DNA of 64,000 nucleotides, taken from contig NZ_PJNE01000001.1 in assembly GCF_002846495.1 (NCBI RefSeq), positions 124,001 through 188,000 of the forward strand, in the 5' to 3' direction. The first letter of the stretch is position 1. Each line of letters opens with the position of its first letter. A program made the translations under genes and the position numbers. Shown piece after piece: positions 49,630 to 61,430 of this stretch. Under the pieces are notes generated by a model. It saw nothing but the letters and a program-made list of their open reading frames with translations. It searched no databases and was not told where the DNA came from. This stretch comes from Phycicoccus duodecadis. Its GTDB lineage: Bacteria; Actinomycetota; Actinomycetes; Actinomycetales; Dermatophilaceae.

Positions 49630-52600
49630 GGATCCACCGGCTCGAGGTCCAGGCCTTCGGTCCCTTCGCCGAGCGGGTCGTCGTCGACGTCGACGAGGTC
49701 TCGGCCGGCGGGCTGTTCCTGGTCCACGGCCCCACCGGGTCGGGCAAGACCAGCCTGCTCGACGCCGTCTGCTTCGCGCTCTACGCCGACGTCCCCGGGG
49801 CCCGCCGCAAGCAGGCCCTGCGCAGCGACCACGCCGCGCCCGAGACCGTGCCCCAGGTGGTGCTCGAGGCCACCGTGGGCGGCCGGCGGCTGCGCATCAC
49901 CCGCTCCCCCGAGTGGTACCGCCCCAAGAAGCGCGGCGGCGGCACCACGAGGGTCCAGCCCTCGGTGGTCCTCGAGGAGCGCGGCGCTGCCGGGTGGGCG
50001 GCCGTCAGCACCCGCCACGACGAGGTCGCCGACGTCGTGCTCGACGTCCTCGGGATGGGGCTGCGGCAGTTCTCGTCCGTCGTGATGCTGCCGCAGGGCG
50101 ACTTCGCGGCCTTCCTGCGGGCGACGCCCGAGGACCGTCGCGAGATCCTCGAGCGGCTCTTCGACATCGGGGTCTACTCCGACGTCGAGCAGTGGCTCGC
50201 GGACGCCCGGCGCGACGGTGCCGCCGCCCTCGACGGCGCACGGCTGGGCCTCCAGGGCGAGCTCGCCCGCCTCGACGACGTCCTCGGGGCCGTGGCCCCG
50301 CCGTCCGGCGGCCCGGCCCTCGAGCCGGAGTCCACCCTGGCCGAGACGCCGGTCGAGCGGCTGCCCGAGCGGCTGGCCGAGGTGGCCGCGTCCCTGACCG
50401 AGCGCCTCACCGTCTCGATGACCGCCCTGGACGCCGCCGAGACCGCCGAGGCCGCCGCCGCCCGCACCCTGGCCGAGGCCCGGGCCACCGCCGACCACCG
50501 CCGCCGGGGCGAGCAGGCCCGCGCCCGGCTCGCCGAGCTCGACCGCACCGGCGAGCAGCACCGCGACCGGGCCGCCGCCCTGGCCGCGGCCGACCGCGCC
50601 GCCGGGGTGCGGGGTCATCTCGCCGCCGCCGCTCGAGCCCGGGCCGAGCTGCAGGCCGCCGCCCACGAGGTCGGCACCCTGGAGCAGGTCGTGCACGCCC
50701 TCGGCGCCGACCCCGGCACCGCGCCCGTGGCCGAGCTCGCCCGACAGGCGCAGGCGCTCGACGACGTCTCGGCAGCGCTGCAGCGCGACACCGTGACCGC
50801 GCGCGAGCTGCGGGCCGGGCTCGAGCGGGGCGAGGACCACCGGGCCGGCCTCGAGGCGCGCCGCGTCGAGGCCGACGCCGCCCTGCCGGCCGCGCGGGAG
50901 GCGGTCGAGGTGGCCGCCACCGAGGTCGACCGACTGTCGGCGGACGGCGCGCGCGCCGTCGACCTCGCCGCCGCGGTGCGCGAGCACGAGCGCCGGCTGG
51001 CCCTGTGCGAGCGGGTCGAGGCCGACCGGGCCCGGCTGGCCGCTCTCGAGCCGCGTCTCCTGGCGGCGCGCGACGACCTGTCGGGCCGGCTCGCCGCGCT
51101 CATCGACCTGCAGCAGCGGCGCCTCGACGGGATGGCCGCCGAGCTCGCCGCCGCCCTCTCGGACGGTGACCCGTGCCCCGTGTGCGGCGCCCTCGAGCAC
51201 CCGGCGGCCGCCGTGGCCGCCGACCCCGTCACCACCGAGCACCTGGCCGAGGCCGAGCAGGTCGTGGCCGCGGCCCGCAGCGCCCTGTCGGTCGTCGAGG
51301 TCGAGGTCGGCGAGCTCGGCGCGGCGGTCCGCACCCGCGAGAGCGTGCTCGACGGCGCCGGCCGCGACGACGTCGAGGCCGCGCTGGTCGCGGCGCGCAC
51401 GGCGCACACCGAGGCGGTCGCCGCGGGCCACGCGCTGGCCGCGGCCACCACTGCCCTGCAGCGACGGCGGACCGAGGCCGAGCGCCTGGCCGGGGAGTAC
51501 GAGTCGCTCACCGGCACCCTCTCCGCCCTCGACGAGCGGCTGGTCGAGGTGGCGGCCGAGGTCGAGGCCACGGCCGCCCGCCTCTCCGCCGGGCTCGGCG
51601 CCCACGCCGGCTGCCCCTGCGGCGGGGGCCCCGACGCGCAGCGCCACACCCGGGTCCGCCAGGCCCTCCTGGACCTGGCGGCCGCGCACGACGCCGCCGA
51701 CGCGGCGCAGTCCCGGCTCACCGCGACCCTCGACGACCTCGGCTCGGCCCTGGCCGAGGCGGGTTTCGACACCGAGGCGGGGGCCGAGGCCGCTCTGCTA
51801 CCGGTGGCCGAGGCCGACCGGCTTCGCGATGCCGTGCTGGCCCACGAGCGCGACCGCACCACCGCATCGGCGGCCCTGGCCGAGGCCGAGGTCACCGCCG
51901 CCCTGGCCGCCGAGCCGCCCGCGATCGGCGACCTCGAGGCCGCGGTCGCCGTCGCCCGTCGCACGGTGCTCGCCGCGGGCTCCGAGCACGACGCGCTCCG
52001 CCGGGCCGCCCGCACCCTCGAGCGCCTCCGCCCGGTCCTCGAGGAGGCCTGCGCGGCCGTCGGCGAGCAGGCCGGGCGGCAGGCACGCATCCGCGAGCTG
52101 GCCGACACCGCCGGCGGCATCGGCCCCGACAACACGCTGCGGATGCGGCTCAGCTCGTTCGTGCTCGCCGCGCGCCTCGAGAAGGTCGCCATCCTGGCCA
52201 ACGAGCGGCTCGCCGTCATGGGCGCCGGCCGCTACCTGCTCGAGCACACCGACGACCGCGCGGCCCGCGGGGCGCGCTCGGGGCTGGGCCTGCGCGTCCT
52301 CGACCAGTGGACCGGGCGCGCCCGCGACACCGCGTCCCTCTCGGGGGGTGAGTCGTTCATGGCTTCCCTGGCCCTGGCCCTGGGCCTGGCCGACGCCGTC
52401 CGCGAGGAGGCCGGCGGTCTCGACCTCGGGACGCTCTTCATCGACGAAGGCTTCGGCAGCCTCGACGACGACAGCCTCGAGCAGGTCCTCACCGTGCTCG
52501 ACGGGCTGCGCGAGGGCGGCCGGGCCGTCGGTGTCGTCAGCCACGTCGCCGACCTGCGGGCCCGCATCCCGCACCAGGTCGTCGTCACCAAGGGCCCGTC

Positions 52601-52649
52601 CGGCAGCGGTGTCAGCGTGCGGGCCGGGGCGACGGCGCCCGCCGCCTGA
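49626..52649 (+). CDS. sbcC: Exonuclease ATPase subunit SbcC
   Basis: Rad50-type ATPase of 1007 residues. Walker A GPTGSGKT is at 35-42, two long coiled-coil arms of Ala/Glu/Arg-rich sequence follow, and the zinc hook is Cys517-Pro-Val-Cys520 near the middle. The C-terminal lobe has the signature SLSGGESFMASLALALGLAD and Walker B LFIDEGFGSLDDD. A second CPCGGG stretch near residue 661 is not a hook. GTG 49626 overlaps the sbcD stop by three bases. Many antisense frames overlap because of the repetitive codon usage. Confidence 0.96.
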   Translation: MRIHRLEVQAFGPFAERVVVDVDEVSAGGLFLVHGPTGSGKTSLLDAVCFALYADVPGARRKQALRSDHAAPETVPQVVLEATVGGRRLRITRSPEWYRPKKRGGGTTRVQPSVVLEERGAAGWAAVSTRHDEVADVVLDVLGMGLRQFSSVVMLPQGDFAAFLRATPEDRREILERLFDIGVYSDVEQWLADARRDGAAALDGARLGLQGELARLDDVLGAVAPPSGGPALEPESTLAETPVERLPERLAEVAASLTERLTVSMTALDAAETAEAAAARTLAEARATADHRRRGEQARARLAELDRTGEQHRDRAAALAAADRAAGVRGHLAAAARARAELQAAAHEVGTLEQVVHALGADPGTAPVAELARQAQALDDVSAALQRDTVTARELRAGLERGEDHRAGLEARRVEADAALPAAREAVEVAATEVDRLSADGARAVDLAAAVREHERRLALCERVEADRARLAALEPRLLAARDDLSGRLAALIDLQQRRLDGMAAELAAALSDGDPCPVCGALEHPAAAVAADPVTTEHLAEAEQVVAAARSALSVVEVEVGELGAAVRTRESVLDGAGRDDVEAALVAARTAHTEAVAAGHALAAATTALQRRRTEAERLAGEYESLTGTLSALDERLVEVAAEVEATAARLSAGLGAHAGCPCGGGPDAQRHTRVRQALLDLAAAHDAADAAQSRLTATLDDLGSALAEAGFDTEAGAEAALLPVAEADRLRDAVLAHERDRTTASAALAEAEVTAALAAEPPAIGDLEAAVAVARRTVLAAGSEHDALRRAARTLERLRPVLEEACAAVGEQAGRQARIRELADTAGGIGPDNTLRMRLSSFVLAARLEKVAILANERLAVMGAGRYLLEHTDDRAARGARSGLGLRVLDQWTGRARDTASLSGGESFMASLALALGLADAVREEAGGLDLGTLFIDEGFGSLDDDSLEQVLTVLDGLREGGRAVGVVSHVADLRARIPHQVVVTKGPSGSGVSVRAGATAPAA

Positions 52650-52661
52650 GCAGGCGACGGG
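52638..52661 (+). terminator. Hairpin at the end of sbcC
   Basis: CCCG-C-CGCCT (52638-52647) pairs with AGGCG-A-CGGG (52652-52661) with one mismatch and a four-base loop, overlapping the sbcC stop codon. No T tract. Confidence 0.4.
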
Positions 52662-52692
52662 CACCGGCAGAGCCGTCCGGCGCGGGGGCCGC

Positions 52693-55569
<2,877 letters not shown>

Positions 55570-55634
55570 GGGGACCTCCGGGCGGGGGCAGACGACGTCG
55601 ACGTCCTCCCCCTCTGTCGAGCCGTACGGCCTCC

Positions 55635-55735
55635 AGAGGTGCCTGTCCCGAGCGGTCCCTTGCGCCTGAGAGGTTCTGGGGAGTGTTGCCCCTTCGGCGC
55701 CCCGGCCTGGCCGAGGACTCTCCCGCACGGTGTGA
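55635..55735 (-). ncRNA. Glycine riboswitch, single aptamer
   Basis: On the minus strand GCGGGAGAGTCC (55726-55715), GCGCCGAAGGGGCAA (55700-55686), CTCTCAGGCGCAA (55672-55660) and GGGACCGCTCGGGACAGGC (55659-55641) are the conserved blocks of the glycine aptamer. Only one aptamer is present. The 65 bases to the ribosome binding site (GGAGG before 55569) include a GGGGG/CCCCC pairing, which could sequester translation signals. Glycine usually turns gcv expression on. Confidence 0.88.
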
Positions 55736-55747
55736 GCGGCGAGAGCC

Positions 55748-55753
55748 AATCTA
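55748..55753 (-). promoter_or_regulatory. -10 element of the riboswitch-gcvP transcript
   Basis: AATCTA reads TAGATT on the minus strand. Transcription would start near 55741, just before the riboswitch. Confidence 0.5.
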
Positions 55754-55794
55754 CACCGAGGGCCGTCCGCCGGCCGCGCTGCGAGGAGCGGCGC

Positions 55795-56430
<636 letters not shown>

Positions 56431-56538
56431 CGACGTCACTTCCTCGGATACCTCTGTGACTGGTGTGACAGTAGGGGTGGATGAGTCGGCGGTCAACGAC
56501 CGCGGGGCCCGCACGCTCACCGGCGTGTCGCGCAGGGG

Positions 56539-57030
56539 TCAGGAGCCCTCTTCGAGGTCGAAGTCGTCGGCGGAGACCTGGTCGAGGAACTCCTTGAACT
56601 TCTCGACCTCGTCCTCCTCCGGCTCGGCCATCTCGACCCCGGCCTCGGCCAGCAGCTCCTCGTCGGCGCAGATCTCGGCGCCGGCCCGCAGGGCGAGGGC
56701 GATCGCGTCGGAGGAGCGGGAGTCGACGTCGGTGCCGCCGGCCTCGGGGCCGCCGTCGATGACGAGCACGGCGTGGAAGACGCCGTCCTCGAGCGAGGTG
56801 ATGCGGACGCGGGTCAGCGTGTGCCCGGTGTCCTCGATGACGGTGCGCAGGAGGTCGTGGGTGAGGGGCCGCGGGGGCACCACGCCCTGCTGGGCGTAGG
56901 CGATGGCGGTCGCCTCGGCCGCGCCGATCCAGATCGGGAGGTAGCGCACCCCGTCGCGCTCGCGCAGCAGCACGATCGGGTGGTTCGTCGGCATCTCGAC
57001 CCGCACACCGAGGACGTCCAGGACCTTCAC
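56539..57030 (-). CDS. Bifunctional nuclease-like DUF151 protein
   Basis: A 163-residue DUF151 domain protein: VLDVLGVRVEMPTNHPIVLLRERDGVRYLPIWIGAAEATAIAYAQQGVVPPRPLTHDLLRTVIEDTGHTLTRVRITSLEDGVFHAVLVIDGG, then an acidic UVR-like tail (EMAEPEEDEVEKFKEFLDQVSADDF). Plant relatives have DNase and RNase activity, which gives the name. The GTG at 57030 has the -10 TACGGT on its strand (57042-57037) 6 bases upstream; an adjacent GTG at 57033 is an alternative. Confidence 0.88.
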   Translation of the reverse strand: MKVLDVLGVRVEMPTNHPIVLLRERDGVRYLPIWIGAAEATAIAYAQQGVVPPRPLTHDLLRTVIEDTGHTLTRVRITSLEDGVFHAVLVIDGGPEAGGTDVDSRSSDAIALALRAGAEICADEELLAEAGVEMAEPEEDEVEKFKEFLDQVSADDFDLEEGS

Positions 57031-57036
57031 CACGCC

Positions 57037-57042
57037 ACCGTA
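57037..57042 (-). promoter_or_regulatory. Internal -10 before the DUF151 gene
   Basis: ACCGTA reads TACGGT on the minus strand, ending 6 bases before GTG 57030. It would give the DUF151 gene its own leaderless transcript. Confidence 0.45.
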
Positions 57043-57052
57043 CCCCGCCGGT

Positions 57053-57754
57053 TCAGCCCGGGCCGCCGGAGCCCGCGAAGCCGCCGCGGACGAGGGCCGC
57101 GTGCAGCGCCAGCGCGTGGTGGGCGGCGTCCGCCCGCGCCTGCTCGGCCGCGCCCGCCCGCAGCCCGGCGGTGGCCTGCTCGAGCAGCCCCGACTCGCGG
57201 TCGGCCGCCGCGCGGAAGACCCGCAGGTGCCGGGCCTCCAGGCCGTAGCGCGCCAGGCCCGCGGCGGCCGTGGCGGCGCGCAGGTCGTCCTCGCCGTGGC
57301 TGCCGTCCGGGGCCGGCCGGAGCAGCCCGTGCTCGACCAGCGACGCGACCTCGGGCGCGTCGAGCCCGCTGGCACGCACCAGCTCGGCGCGCGTCAGCCG
57401 GATGCGGCCGCGCGCGAGCAGGTCGTCGACGTCGGGCACGTCGGTGTCCGGAGACGGGGCCGGCAGGCGCGGCCCGTCACCGACGGGGCCGGGCTCGAAC
57501 CCGCGGTCGGCGGCGGCCAGGGCCTCGCGGATGGTCGTGAGGGGCCAGAACCGGTCCCGCTGGGCCCGCAGCACCCATCGCAGCCGGTCGACGTCGGCCC
57601 CGGTGAACTGGCGGTACCCCGCCGCGGTGCGCGCCGGCGTCACGAGGCCCTCGGCCTCGAGGAAACGGACCTTGGAGATGGTGAGGTCGGGGAACTCGTC
57701 GCCGAGGGCACGCACGACCGCCCCGATGCTGAGGGGCTTGCCGGCCGGGGTCAC
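57053..57754 (-). CDS. ftsR: MerR family regulator, FtsR-like (Rv1828-like)
   Basis: A 233-residue regulator whose N-terminal MerR HTH is LSIGAVVRALGDEFPDLTISKVRFLEAEGLVTPARTAAGYRQFTGADVDRLRWVLRAQRDRFWPL. A second helical domain (YGLEARHLRVFRAAADRESGLLEQAT) matches the Rv1828/FtsR family. In Corynebacterium FtsR activates ftsZ. It follows garA with nine bases between, so both are one unit. The GTG start at 57754 keeps the family N-terminus. Confidence 0.85.
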   Translation of the reverse strand: MTPAGKPLSIGAVVRALGDEFPDLTISKVRFLEAEGLVTPARTAAGYRQFTGADVDRLRWVLRAQRDRFWPLTTIREALAAADRGFEPGPVGDGPRLPAPSPDTDVPDVDDLLARGRIRLTRAELVRASGLDAPEVASLVEHGLLRPAPDGSHGEDDLRAATAAAGLARYGLEARHLRVFRAAADRESGLLEQATAGLRAGAAEQARADAAHHALALHAALVRGGFAGSGGPG

Positions 57755-57763
57755 GCCGCGGGG

Positions 57764-58222
57764 TCAGCCCTGGGCGGAGGCGTAGAAGACGAGCCGGAAC
57801 TTGCCGATCTGGACCTCGTCGCCGGTGCGCAGGACGGCCTCGTCGACCAGGTCGCGGTTGACGTAGGTGCCGTTGAGCGACCCGACGTCGCGGACCACGA
57901 AGGTGTCGCCGGAGCGCCGGAAGACGGCGTGCTTGCGGGAGACCGTGACGTCGTCGAGGAAGATGTCGCTGTCGGGGTGGCGCCCGGAGAGGACCTCGTC
58001 GTCGTCCAGGAGGAAACGGGCCCCGGTGTTCGGGCCGCGGAGGACGACCAGCAGGGCCGTCCCGGCCCGGAGGGCCTCGACCGTCGCCAGGTCGGCCTTG
58101 GTGAGGACGTGCTCGCTCTCGGTGGCCTGCTCGACCCGGGCCCCCTCGACCGCGTGGAACCGCATGGTCGTGGGCTCGGGCACCGCCGAAGCGGCGCCCT
58201 GCTCGCGCTCGTCTGCTGCCAT
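57764..58222 (-). CDS. garA: FHA-domain protein GarA
   Basis: A 152-residue FHA protein that regulates 2-oxoglutarate dehydrogenase and glutamate enzymes under Ser/Thr kinase control. The FHA domain is LLVVLRGPNTGARFLLDDDEVLSGRHPDSDIFLDDVTVSRKHAVFRRSGDTFVVRDVGSLNGTYVNRDLVDEAVLRTGDEVQIGKFRLVF. The N-terminal phospho-acceptor site of mycobacterial GarA is Glu-Thr-Thr-Ser; here it reads Pro17-Thr18-Thr19-Met20, keeping two Thr but not the rest. A promoter candidate lies at 58262-58267. Confidence 0.92.
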   Translation of the reverse strand: MAADEREQGAASAVPEPTTMRFHAVEGARVEQATESEHVLTKADLATVEALRAGTALLVVLRGPNTGARFLLDDDEVLSGRHPDSDIFLDDVTVSRKHAVFRRSGDTFVVRDVGSLNGTYVNRDLVDEAVLRTGDEVQIGKFRLVFYASAQG

Positions 58223-58261
58223 GTCGACCGTTCGCCTCCCTACGTCACGTCGCGGAGTGCC

Positions 58262-58267
58262 ACCCTA
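58262..58267 (-). promoter_or_regulatory. -10 element of garA
   Basis: ACCCTA reads TAGGGT on the minus strand, about 40 bases before the ATG; GGGAGG lies in the leader, 14 bases from the start. A -35 is not clear. Confidence 0.4.
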
Positions 58268-58324
58268 GATCACCAGGGCGTCGAACTCCCAACGATCGGG
58301 TCGACGGCCGAGGCCCGGTGCGGC

Positions 58325-58711
58325 TCAGGAGAGCTGGGAGGTGTACCCGTCGACGTCGAGGAGCGCGTCGACATCGGCGGCGTCGGCGGGGCGCAGCTCG
58401 TACATCCAGCCGTCGCCGTAGGGGTCGGTGTTGACCAGCTCGGGGGTGGCGTCGAGCGCCGGGTTGACCGCCGTGACCTCGCCGCCCACCGGCGCGTAGA
58501 GGTCGCTGACGCTCTTGGTGGACTCGACCTCCCCGCAGGTGTCGCCCGCGGCCACGGTGTCGCCGACGGCCGGCAGGCTGACGTAGACCACGTCGCCGAG
58601 GGCCTCCTGCGCGAACGCCGTGATACCCACCCGCACGGTGTCGCCCTCGGCACGCAGCCACTCGTGCTCGGCGGTGTACCGGAGGCCGGCGGGGTACTCG
58701 AGGTCGCTCAT
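58325..58711 (-). CDS. gcvH: Glycine cleavage system H protein
   Basis: The lipoyl carrier of the glycine cleavage system, 128 residues. GEVESTKSVSDLYAPVGGEV places the lipoyl lysine at 66. CAGGAG precedes the ATG at a spacing of 4 to 5. It is the only Gcv gene in this part of the operon; gcvP lies five genes away behind its own riboswitch, and gcvT is not in the window. It follows the DUF881 gene on the same strand after 31 bases. Confidence 0.95.
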   Translation of the reverse strand: MSDLEYPAGLRYTAEHEWLRAEGDTVRVGITAFAQEALGDVVYVSLPAVGDTVAAGDTCGEVESTKSVSDLYAPVGGEVTAVNPALDATPELVNTDPYGDGWMYELRPADAADVDALLDVDGYTSQLS

Positions 58712-58742
58712 GTCGCTCCTGTTCGCGGGCCCGGGTGGGCCG

Positions 58743-59516
58743 TCAGGGGGTGGTCGTGGGGACGGGTCGAGCGTACTGAGGGGTGGACACGCTCAGCAAC
58801 GCGTCGACGACGACACGGGTGCGGATGTCGACCGTCGCCTCCCCGCCCACCCGTCGCACGGTGGCGGTGACACCGCCGGGGATCTGCATGGCGCCGGCCA
58901 GGGTGTTGGAGTCGCCGATGACCCGCAGGACGTAGGGCGGGCGGACCTCGACCCCCGACACCGAGATGCCGTCGCCGCCGTCGGCGAACCAGGTGTCGGC
59001 CACCACCCGCACGTCGCCGACCTGGATGGCCTCGGCGCCCGCGTCGCGCAGCTCCTGGACGGCGTCGAGCAGCACGGTCGAGGGCACCTTGCCCTCGGGG
59101 TCGTCGATCCGCAGCGTGATGCCCTGGCCCACCGCGGGCGCCGTGCCGGCCAGGATGCCGAGGGCGTCGACCCGCTCCTTGGCGGCGCGCTGGGCCTCCT
59201 CCTCGCCCGTCGAGCGGCTGTCGAGGAGCTGCAGCGAGGTCTGCAGGTCGCGGATCTCGGACGAGAGGCGGTCGCCGTCCTGGTCGACGTCGGCGAACAG
59301 GCGCACCAGCTCGTCCTCGCGCAGGGTCTCGAGGCCCTGTACGGAGGTCTGGCGCACCTGGGCGATGATCGCGAACCCCAGGGCGATGGCCAGCACCATC
59401 ACGAGGATGTTGGACCGGCTCATCGACGGCGCCCCGGCCCGGCGCAGCCGCGCCCACGCGTGCCGGGCGTCCTCCGGGGGCTGTGGGGCGCGCACGGGCC
59501 GGTCGGGGTCGGTCAT
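58743..59516 (-). CDS. DUF881 family membrane protein
   Basis: A 257-residue protein with one membrane helix (NILVMVLAIALGFAIIAQVRQ, residues about 36-55), a coiled coil (ELVRLFADVDQDGDRLSSEIRDLQTSLQLLDSR) and the DUF881 domain (PAVGQGITLRIDDPEGKVPSTVLLDAVQELRDAGAEAIQVGDVRVVADTWFADGGDGISVSGVEVRPPYVLRVIGDSNTLAGAMQIPGGV). The layout resembles divisome proteins such as DivIC, and DUF881 proteins may connect to the cell envelope. ATG 59516 overlaps the stop of the small basic protein gene. Confidence 0.87.
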   Translation of the reverse strand: MTDPDRPVRAPQPPEDARHAWARLRRAGAPSMSRSNILVMVLAIALGFAIIAQVRQTSVQGLETLREDELVRLFADVDQDGDRLSSEIRDLQTSLQLLDSRSTGEEEAQRAAKERVDALGILAGTAPAVGQGITLRIDDPEGKVPSTVLLDAVQELRDAGAEAIQVGDVRVVADTWFADGGDGISVSGVEVRPPYVLRVIGDSNTLAGAMQIPGGVTATVRRVGGEATVDIRTRVVVDALLSVSTPQYARPVPTTTP

Positions 59517-59845
59517 GCGTCGAACAGGTGCCGTCGGATCGAGGCGACGTTGGAGAAGATGCGCACCCCGAGGACGACGACGACGCCGGTGGAGAGCTGG
59601 CTCCCGACGCCGAGCTTGTCGCCGAGGAAGACGATGAACGCGGCGACGACGACGTTGGAGAGGAACGAGACGACGAAGACCTTGTCGCTGAAGATGCCGT
59701 CGAGGATGGCCCGCACCGCGCCGAAGACGGCGTCGAGGGCGGCGATGACCGCGATGGGCAGGTAGGGCTGGAGCCACACGGGGACCGCCGGCTGCAGGAG
59801 CAGCCCGACGACGATGCCGATGGCGAGGCCGATGGCGGGGATCAC
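59513..59845 (-). CDS. sbp: Small basic protein (DUF1290 type)
   Basis: A 110-residue membrane protein with three to four helices (IPAIGLAIGIVVGLLL, LPIAVIAALDAVFGAVRAILDG and VVSFLSNVVVAAFIVFLGDKLGVGSQLSTGVVVVLGVRIFSNVASIRRHLFDA). It is the family named small basic protein in Bacillus division clusters. The GTG at 59845 overlaps the stop of the upstream DUF881 gene, and its stop overlaps the next DUF881 start, so the three are made together. Confidence 0.88.
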   Translation of the reverse strand: MIPAIGLAIGIVVGLLLQPAVPVWLQPYLPIAVIAALDAVFGAVRAILDGIFSDKVFVVSFLSNVVVAAFIVFLGDKLGVGSQLSTGVVVVLGVRIFSNVASIRRHLFDA

Positions 59846-60771
59846 GACGCGCTGCCTCCCGTCTCGGTGCTGGTCGTGGCGGAGGGACTCGGCGTCCCCG
59901 GCGACCCAGTATCCATGGGTTGCGCGTAGCGGGTCGTCAGGCGGGACGCTGCGGGGACGGTCAGCCGCTGCGACACCTCGGTGTCGGCCCGGATGCCGAA
60001 GGTGCTGTGCAGCGTCGAGATGTAGGTGCCCCCGGGACCGTCGGCGAAGTCGCCGGGCAGGTCGCGGGGCGGCCCGAGCGCGGTGACCACGTACGGGCGG
60101 TTGAGCGCGCGGTGCCCGACGACGATGGCCGAGCCGGCGAACCGGATCTCCGAGAGCGAGGTCAGCCGCATCCCGTTGATGCTGATCGCCTCGGCCCCGG
60201 CCTGCCACAGCGCGTTCACCACGATCTGCACGTCGCGCGAGAACACCCGCTTCTCGCCCGCGTCGGTGCCGGTGGCCTGGTCGGCGTCGGGTGCGTCGTC
60301 CAGGGTCACCGTCATCCCGGGGCCCTCCATCGGGAGGGCGCCGACGGCGATGGCGAGACTGCGGCCCCGGGCCAGCTCGCCCTGGTCGCCGAGCCGGCTG
60401 GCCTCGCGCGCGGTGAGGTCGGCCTGGAGCGTCTGGGCCTGGGCCGAGAGCCGGTCGACCTGGGTGCGCCGGGCGGTGATCTGCTGGATGAGGTCGGCCC
60501 GGGCGGCGGCCCGCGGCGAGTCCGCGGCGGTCAGGTTGGAGGCGGCGACCCCCACGACGAGCCCGATGACGAGCACCGCGCCGGCCAGCAGCGGGGAGCG
60601 CAGGGTCGTGGCCCGCGGCAGCCCCGCGGCCTCGCGACGGTCGGCCGCCGCGGCGTAGCCGGGGTCGAGGGGGCGCTCGAGCATCGCCCGGATGAGCGTC
60701 ATGGAGGCGTCCGGGCGCCCCGGGGTACGGCGCCCCGCGCGGGAGGGTGCGGGGTCCGGCAGATCGGTCAT
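59842..60771 (-). CDS. DUF881 family membrane protein (second copy)
   Basis: A 309-residue DUF881 protein: a basic N-terminus, one helix (SPLLAGAVLVIGLVVGVAASN, residues about 58-78), a coiled coil and the domain (MEGPGMTVTLDDAPDADQATGTDAGEKRVFSRDVQIVVNALWQAGAEAISINGMRLTSLSEIRFAGSAIVVGHRALNRPYVVTALGPPRDL). A Ser/Thr/Pro tail ends it. ATG 60771 overlaps the pgsA-like stop. It probably pairs with the other DUF881 protein across the small basic protein. Confidence 0.87.
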   Translation of the reverse strand: MTDLPDPAPSRAGRRTPGRPDASMTLIRAMLERPLDPGYAAAADRREAAGLPRATTLRSPLLAGAVLVIGLVVGVAASNLTAADSPRAAARADLIQQITARRTQVDRLSAQAQTLQADLTAREASRLGDQGELARGRSLAIAVGALPMEGPGMTVTLDDAPDADQATGTDAGEKRVFSRDVQIVVNALWQAGAEAISINGMRLTSLSEIRFAGSAIVVGHRALNRPYVVTALGPPRDLPGDFADGPGGTYISTLHSTFGIRADTEVSQRLTVPAASRLTTRYAQPMDTGSPGTPSPSATTSTETGGSAS

Positions 60772-61361
60772 GCGGGCACCCGTCCGGCCGCGAGCAGCCG
60801 CCGCAGCTGCACCGCGTAGATGACGCCGGACAGCCAGTACAGGGCGATGCCCCACCACGCGAAGCCCCAGCCGATGGGCTGGGCGATGCGGGCCGCGGTG
60901 CCGTCGCCGTCCGCGAGCAGCAGGAACGGGAAGGCGTAGAGCAGGTTGAAGGTGGCGGCCTTGCCGGCGAAGTGCACCGGCAGGCCCACCCAGCCGTGCC
61001 GCTTGGCGACCAGCACGACCGCGCCGGCGAAGGCCTCACGGGCGAACAGCACGACCACGACCCACCAGGGCAGGATGTCGCGCCAGGCCAGGCCCAGCAG
61101 GGTGGAGGCGATGTAGAGCCGGTCGGCGACGGGGTCGAGCAGCTGGCCGAGCCGGGACTCCAGCCCGTAGGCCCGGGCGATCTTGCCGTCGAGGTAGTCG
61201 GTGAGGCCGCTGGCCATCAGCAGCACCAGGGCCAGGGCGTCGCGGCGGGTGAGGATCGCCCAGAGGAACAGCGGGACGGCGACCAGCCGCAGGGCCGACA
61301 GGGCGTTGGGGACGGTGAGGACGCGTGTGCTCACCGCCTGCTGCGACATCTCGCCCGCCAT
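60768..61361 (-). CDS. CDP-alcohol phosphatidyltransferase (PgsA-like)
   Basis: A 197-residue membrane enzyme with about six helices. DYLDGKIARAYGLESRLGQLLDPVADR matches the DG-x2-AR-x8-G-x3-D-x3-D signature. Likely products are phosphatidylglycerol-phosphate or a phospholipid of the inositol type; the order with DUF881 and GarA genes fits M. tuberculosis Rv1822 (pgsA2). ATG 61361 has the leaderless -10 TACAGT (61374-61369), 7 bases upstream. Confidence 0.9.
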   Translation of the reverse strand: MAGEMSQQAVSTRVLTVPNALSALRLVAVPLFLWAILTRRDALALVLLMASGLTDYLDGKIARAYGLESRLGQLLDPVADRLYIASTLLGLAWRDILPWWVVVVLFAREAFAGAVVLVAKRHGWVGLPVHFAGKAATFNLLYAFPFLLLADGDGTAARIAQPIGWGFAWWGIALYWLSGVIYAVQLRRLLAAGRVPA

Positions 61362-61368
61362 GGCCGCC

Positions 61369-61424
61369 ACTGTAGGGGGTGGGCCGTACGGACCGCCCCG
61401 GCGCTCGGGCGCGCCTCCTAGGGT
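61369..61424. promoter_or_regulatory. Divergent -10 elements for pgsA-like and malY-like genes
   Basis: ACTGTA at 61369-61374 reads TACAGT on the minus strand, 7 bases before ATG 61361. TAGGGT at 61419-61424 ends 6 bases before GTG 61431. Both predict leaderless mRNAs. Confidence 0.6.
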
Positions 61425-61430
61425 GGGACG

